Positions 62,309 to 64,000 of a DNA stretch of 64,000 nucleotides are shown here, in pieces. The translations under genes were made by a program, and so were the position numbers. Numbering within the stretch: position 1 is the first letter of the stretch; each line of letters opens with the position of its first letter. The stretch comes from Paludibacteraceae bacterium (GTDB taxonomy: Bacteria; Bacteroidota; Bacteroidia; Bacteroidales; Paludibacteraceae). The stretch spans positions 109,716 through 173,715 of the forward strand of contig JAKSNH010000004.1 of NCBI GenBank assembly GCA_024399955.1. The letters are read 5' to 3'. The notes under the pieces are model-generated. The model worked only from the letters and a program-made list of their open reading frames with translations, did not search any database and was not told the DNA's origin.

Positions 62309-63090
62309 AGACACACAAATATATTTGCCGAGAAATGGATATGCGCGGGTACGACACATCCATAAAAGAAATAGAAGAAACATACACAGACTTGGGCAAA
62401 ATTTGTAAACAACACATTGTGGATCATGTTTGCCATACAACAGAAGAATGTATTAATCAAACAGATTCGTTAGGACAAGTAGTTGATGCTGATAATGAGT
62501 TATTCTCCTATTATACTAAAAAAGACAGTAAAGGTCGATTTATCGTCATAGAACAAACCAATAAACAATGGCATCAGATTGTGTATCGAACCACAATTTC
62601 ATATTATCCCAATAGTAATTTGGTGTATAAGAAGGTCACAGAATATCAAGATTGTCAACAAGAAGAAACATATATCTATTTTGACTCTATTACCCAAATC
62701 GAACGCCTTACGCACTACAAGGATAATACAAAGAATGATGAACGAGTAACAATCCTACAAGATGCTTATCGTGAGTTTTATATTGTGTATAATGTGGCCT
62801 CCAACCGCATTGTAACGAAAGGGTTCAACCGCTTTAAAGGAATATATTCCTATCTTGTTTATTTTGACGAGAATGACGAAAAGCATACATCTATTACTCG
62901 CGAAGAAAGAATCTCAGAATATGAAACTCATACCAACACATATGAGGATGGGGTGCTAACCTATCAAGAAGTGCAATTTGATTTCTTTTCTCAGGATAAA
63001 AAAACGCGGTGGAGTATGATGAAAACCATTGATTATGAGTCTAATAATGAAACCATGTGTGGCTTCACCATAACAAGAAATCTGGATTAG
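62305..63090 (+). CDS. Hypothetical protein, 261 aa
   Basis: The ATG at 62305 overlaps the previous TGA and is preferred to the longer frame, whose first 27 codons lie in the upstream gene. It is a soluble protein rich in beta-strand turns, with repeated FDxxxQxxRLTHY, NRIVTKGFNRFKGIYSYLVY and NTYEDGVLTYQEVQF units that resemble the YD/MORN-like antitoxin or Rhs-adjacent repeat proteins only in general look. The C-terminal ETMCGFTITRNLD has no signature. It is the last gene of the operon; the terminator repeat lies 38 bases after it. Confidence 0.55.
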   Translation: MKTHKYICREMDMRGYDTSIKEIEETYTDLGKICKQHIVDHVCHTTEECINQTDSLGQVVDADNELFSYYTKKDSKGRFIVIEQTNKQWHQIVYRTTISYYPNSNLVYKKVTEYQDCQQEETYIYFDSITQIERLTHYKDNTKNDERVTILQDAYREFYIVYNVASNRIVTKGFNRFKGIYSYLVYFDENDEKHTSITREERISEYETHTNTYEDGVLTYQEVQFDFFSQDKKTRWSMMKTIDYESNNETMCGFTITRNLD

Positions 63091-63128
63091 AAAATTACAT
63101 TAGAATACTTTCCTCTTATTAATCTCAT

Positions 63129-63166
63129 GCGGGGCAGAAAACAATTCGTTCTCTGCCTCGCTTTTT
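63129..63166 (+). terminator. Repeat-type intrinsic terminator, copy 3
   Basis: GCGGGGCAGA/TCTGCCTCGC (63129-63138 and 63152-63161) followed by five T. The 60 bases around it match 25302-25362 closely, including CCTCTTATTAATC upstream. A further hairpin ATGGACGC/GCGTCCAT lies at 63175-63210. Confidence 0.88.
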
Positions 63167-63360
63167 CATTTCTCATGGACGCAAGTGCCCAACCTCACTT
63201 TCGCGTCCATCACTTCCGTCACAACAGCAGAATTTTAGGTTAACAAATTTATTCAAAATCCTCACCTGAGGATATCATCTTCCGCGAAGTAATCTCCATA
63301 TCTGCGCTTTCTTATTAACGACGTATCAACGTCCAGAGCACACTAGTAAGTGCTTTTAAT

Positions 63361-63500
63361 TAGGCTGCTTGCAGCCCCCGAAAGAGCTCGTGAGAGGTCT
63401 TTCGGAGAGGAGGAACGCAACACGCCTGTTGATTAAGCTTCGCGGCAATCAACCATTGCGTGCTTGCCGTTCCGACGACGGGTGTTTGTCGGGTGTTTAT
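63361..63500 (+). ncRNA. Structured RNA element, copy 2
   Basis: It shares the helices of 9142-9285. P2 is CCGAAAGA/TCTTTCGG (63378-63385, 63398-63405) capped by CTC-GTGA-GAG (GNRA). P3 is GGAACG/CGTTCC continued by CAACACGC/GCGTGCTTG with a bulged C, and the inner helix is TTGATT/AATCAA. The internal-loop bases CTG and CC(A/C)TT are conserved between copies while the stems change together. The P1 partner of copy 1 is not found here; instead GGCTGC-TT-GCAGCC lies just upstream. No clear promoter precedes it. It sits about 240 bases before the rRNA-type promoter. Confidence 0.55.
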
Positions 63501-63728
63501 AATCCCCTGCGACTACCCACCAACAATAGGGTACGTTCTGGTTAGCATTTTTATGGAATATTCTAAATTTATAATTTATATATTATTGGAATATTTAAAT
63601 TGGTGCTTTAAATATTCAAGTGTAAAATTTTGCTCATTTTTGTATCAATGGACACATTACAACGCACGTGTGCGCGTGCGCATTATAAATAAGGTGTAAC
63701 ACTTTTTTTGCATTTTTTTGCTAAATTA

Positions 63729-63760
63729 TTTGGTCAGGTCAAAAAAAAGCAGTACCTTTG
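63729..63760 (+). promoter_or_regulatory. rRNA-operon-type promoter
   Basis: TTTG at 63729-63732, 20 bases, then TACCTTTG at 63753-63760, a full consensus match. It is followed by GCACTCGC and a boxA-like sequence. Confidence 0.7.
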
Positions 63761-64000
63761 CACTCGCTTTCGCGCTAAAAACGTGAAAAGCTCAAAAAAG
63801 AGTGTTCTTTGAAGATCTGATATATCAACAAATGATGTAGTACAAGAGTACTTGAATTTTTGTTACGAAGCGTAAGCGGAGCAACAATATCAAGTACAAG
63901 AATTGGGAAAAATAATTATTGTTAATTTATAGCAATAATGATTGTAACTAGTTCCCGTTAAAAAGGTACAATAAATTGGTTATTCTGAGCTAAGATATAA
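63761..64000 (+). promoter_or_regulatory. Probable 16S rRNA leader (operon continues past the window)
   Basis: A GTGTTCTTTG boxA-like antitermination site at 63802-63811 lies about 45 bases after the promoter, as in rRNA leaders. No coding frame is present. Complementary segments AGTACTTGA (63848-63856) and TCAAGTAC (63890-63897) form the base of a leader hairpin. The 16S gene itself is not in the window, so this is an inference from layout. Confidence 0.6.

Noticed and set aside
63460..63699. 79-codon frame after the structured RNA
   Set aside because: Composition becomes A/T rich and hydrophobic without a family resemblance, and the frame begins inside the RNA element. I do not support it as a gene.
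1..64000. tRNA genes, CRISPR arrays, SusC/SusD pair, integrase or phage genes
   Set aside because: Looked for on both strands; none seen with enough support to list.

Overview
The window looks like a chromosomal segment of a member of the Bacteroidales (phylum Bacteroidota). The evidence is a promoter pattern of TTTG, about 20 bases, then TAnnTTTG in front of most transcription units, a SecA of about 1,100 residues, a TamL-type outer-membrane lipoprotein, TonB-dependent receptors, BspA-type leucine-rich repeat proteins, a long pyruvate:ferredoxin oxidoreductase with a small 2[4Fe-4S] ferredoxin (anaerobic metabolism), and an IS1182-type insertion sequence. I cannot name the genus.

Layout. 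1-1205: an orphan ATPase. 1307-9094: a galactose/galactan unit (sugar MFS transporter, galK, galM, GH53 galactanase lipoprotein, GH2 beta-galactosidase) running with stop/start overlaps into divIC/ftsB-like and ruvC. 9104-16638: a structured RNA leading into a 54-residue ferredoxin, a second ATPase, pyruvate:ferredoxin oxidoreductase, a phosphoethanolamine transferase and rnhB. 16697-21017: an outer-membrane receptor and an ECF sigma cluster. 21191-28370: an accessory stretch with an ATPase, a candidate ncRNA, an exported LRR protein, an IS element and clustered palindromes. 28387-49010: mostly housekeeping and envelope genes (FecCD permease, secA, fmt, HD hydrolase, nadK-lgt on the minus strand, TrmH/SpoU methyltransferase, tamL, sppA, lpxK, MsbA-like exporter, mutS, a TonB receptor). 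49067-63090: a second accessory island. It holds another ATPase, a second copy of the ncRNA type, cytosolic LRR proteins, a putative metalloprotease, then a tight run of vWA protein, PP2C phosphatase, Ser/Thr kinase, zinc-ribbon membrane protein, small membrane protein, degenerate PP2C-like protein, AAA ATPase and two unknown proteins. 63090-64000: a terminator repeat, a second copy of the structured RNA and an rRNA-type promoter and leader. The rRNA operon itself probably starts just past the window end.

Most notable. (1) The vWA + PP2C + kinase run matches the TerY-phosphorylation triad of Ter-type stress/defence systems. Here it is extended with an AAA ATPase and a degenerate PP2C, and is preceded by a leader that resembles the rRNA leader (boxA-like) plus a terminator-like hairpin. 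(2) Two pairs of structured RNAs occur: a ~280-nt family (22837-23109 and 50721-51016), each copy with its own promoter and terminator, and a ~130-nt family (9157-9285 and 63372-63490) supported by compensatory base changes. (3) Short dispersed repeats common in the intergenic DNA also occur in frame inside conserved genes (sigma factor, its neighbour, mutS, the SpoU methyltransferase, a TonB receptor, FecCD), apparently as tolerated peptide insertions. (4) One AAA_14-type ATPase has Walker B Asp-Gln in place of Asp-Glu. (5) The IS1182 element sits exactly in the loop of a DNA hairpin.
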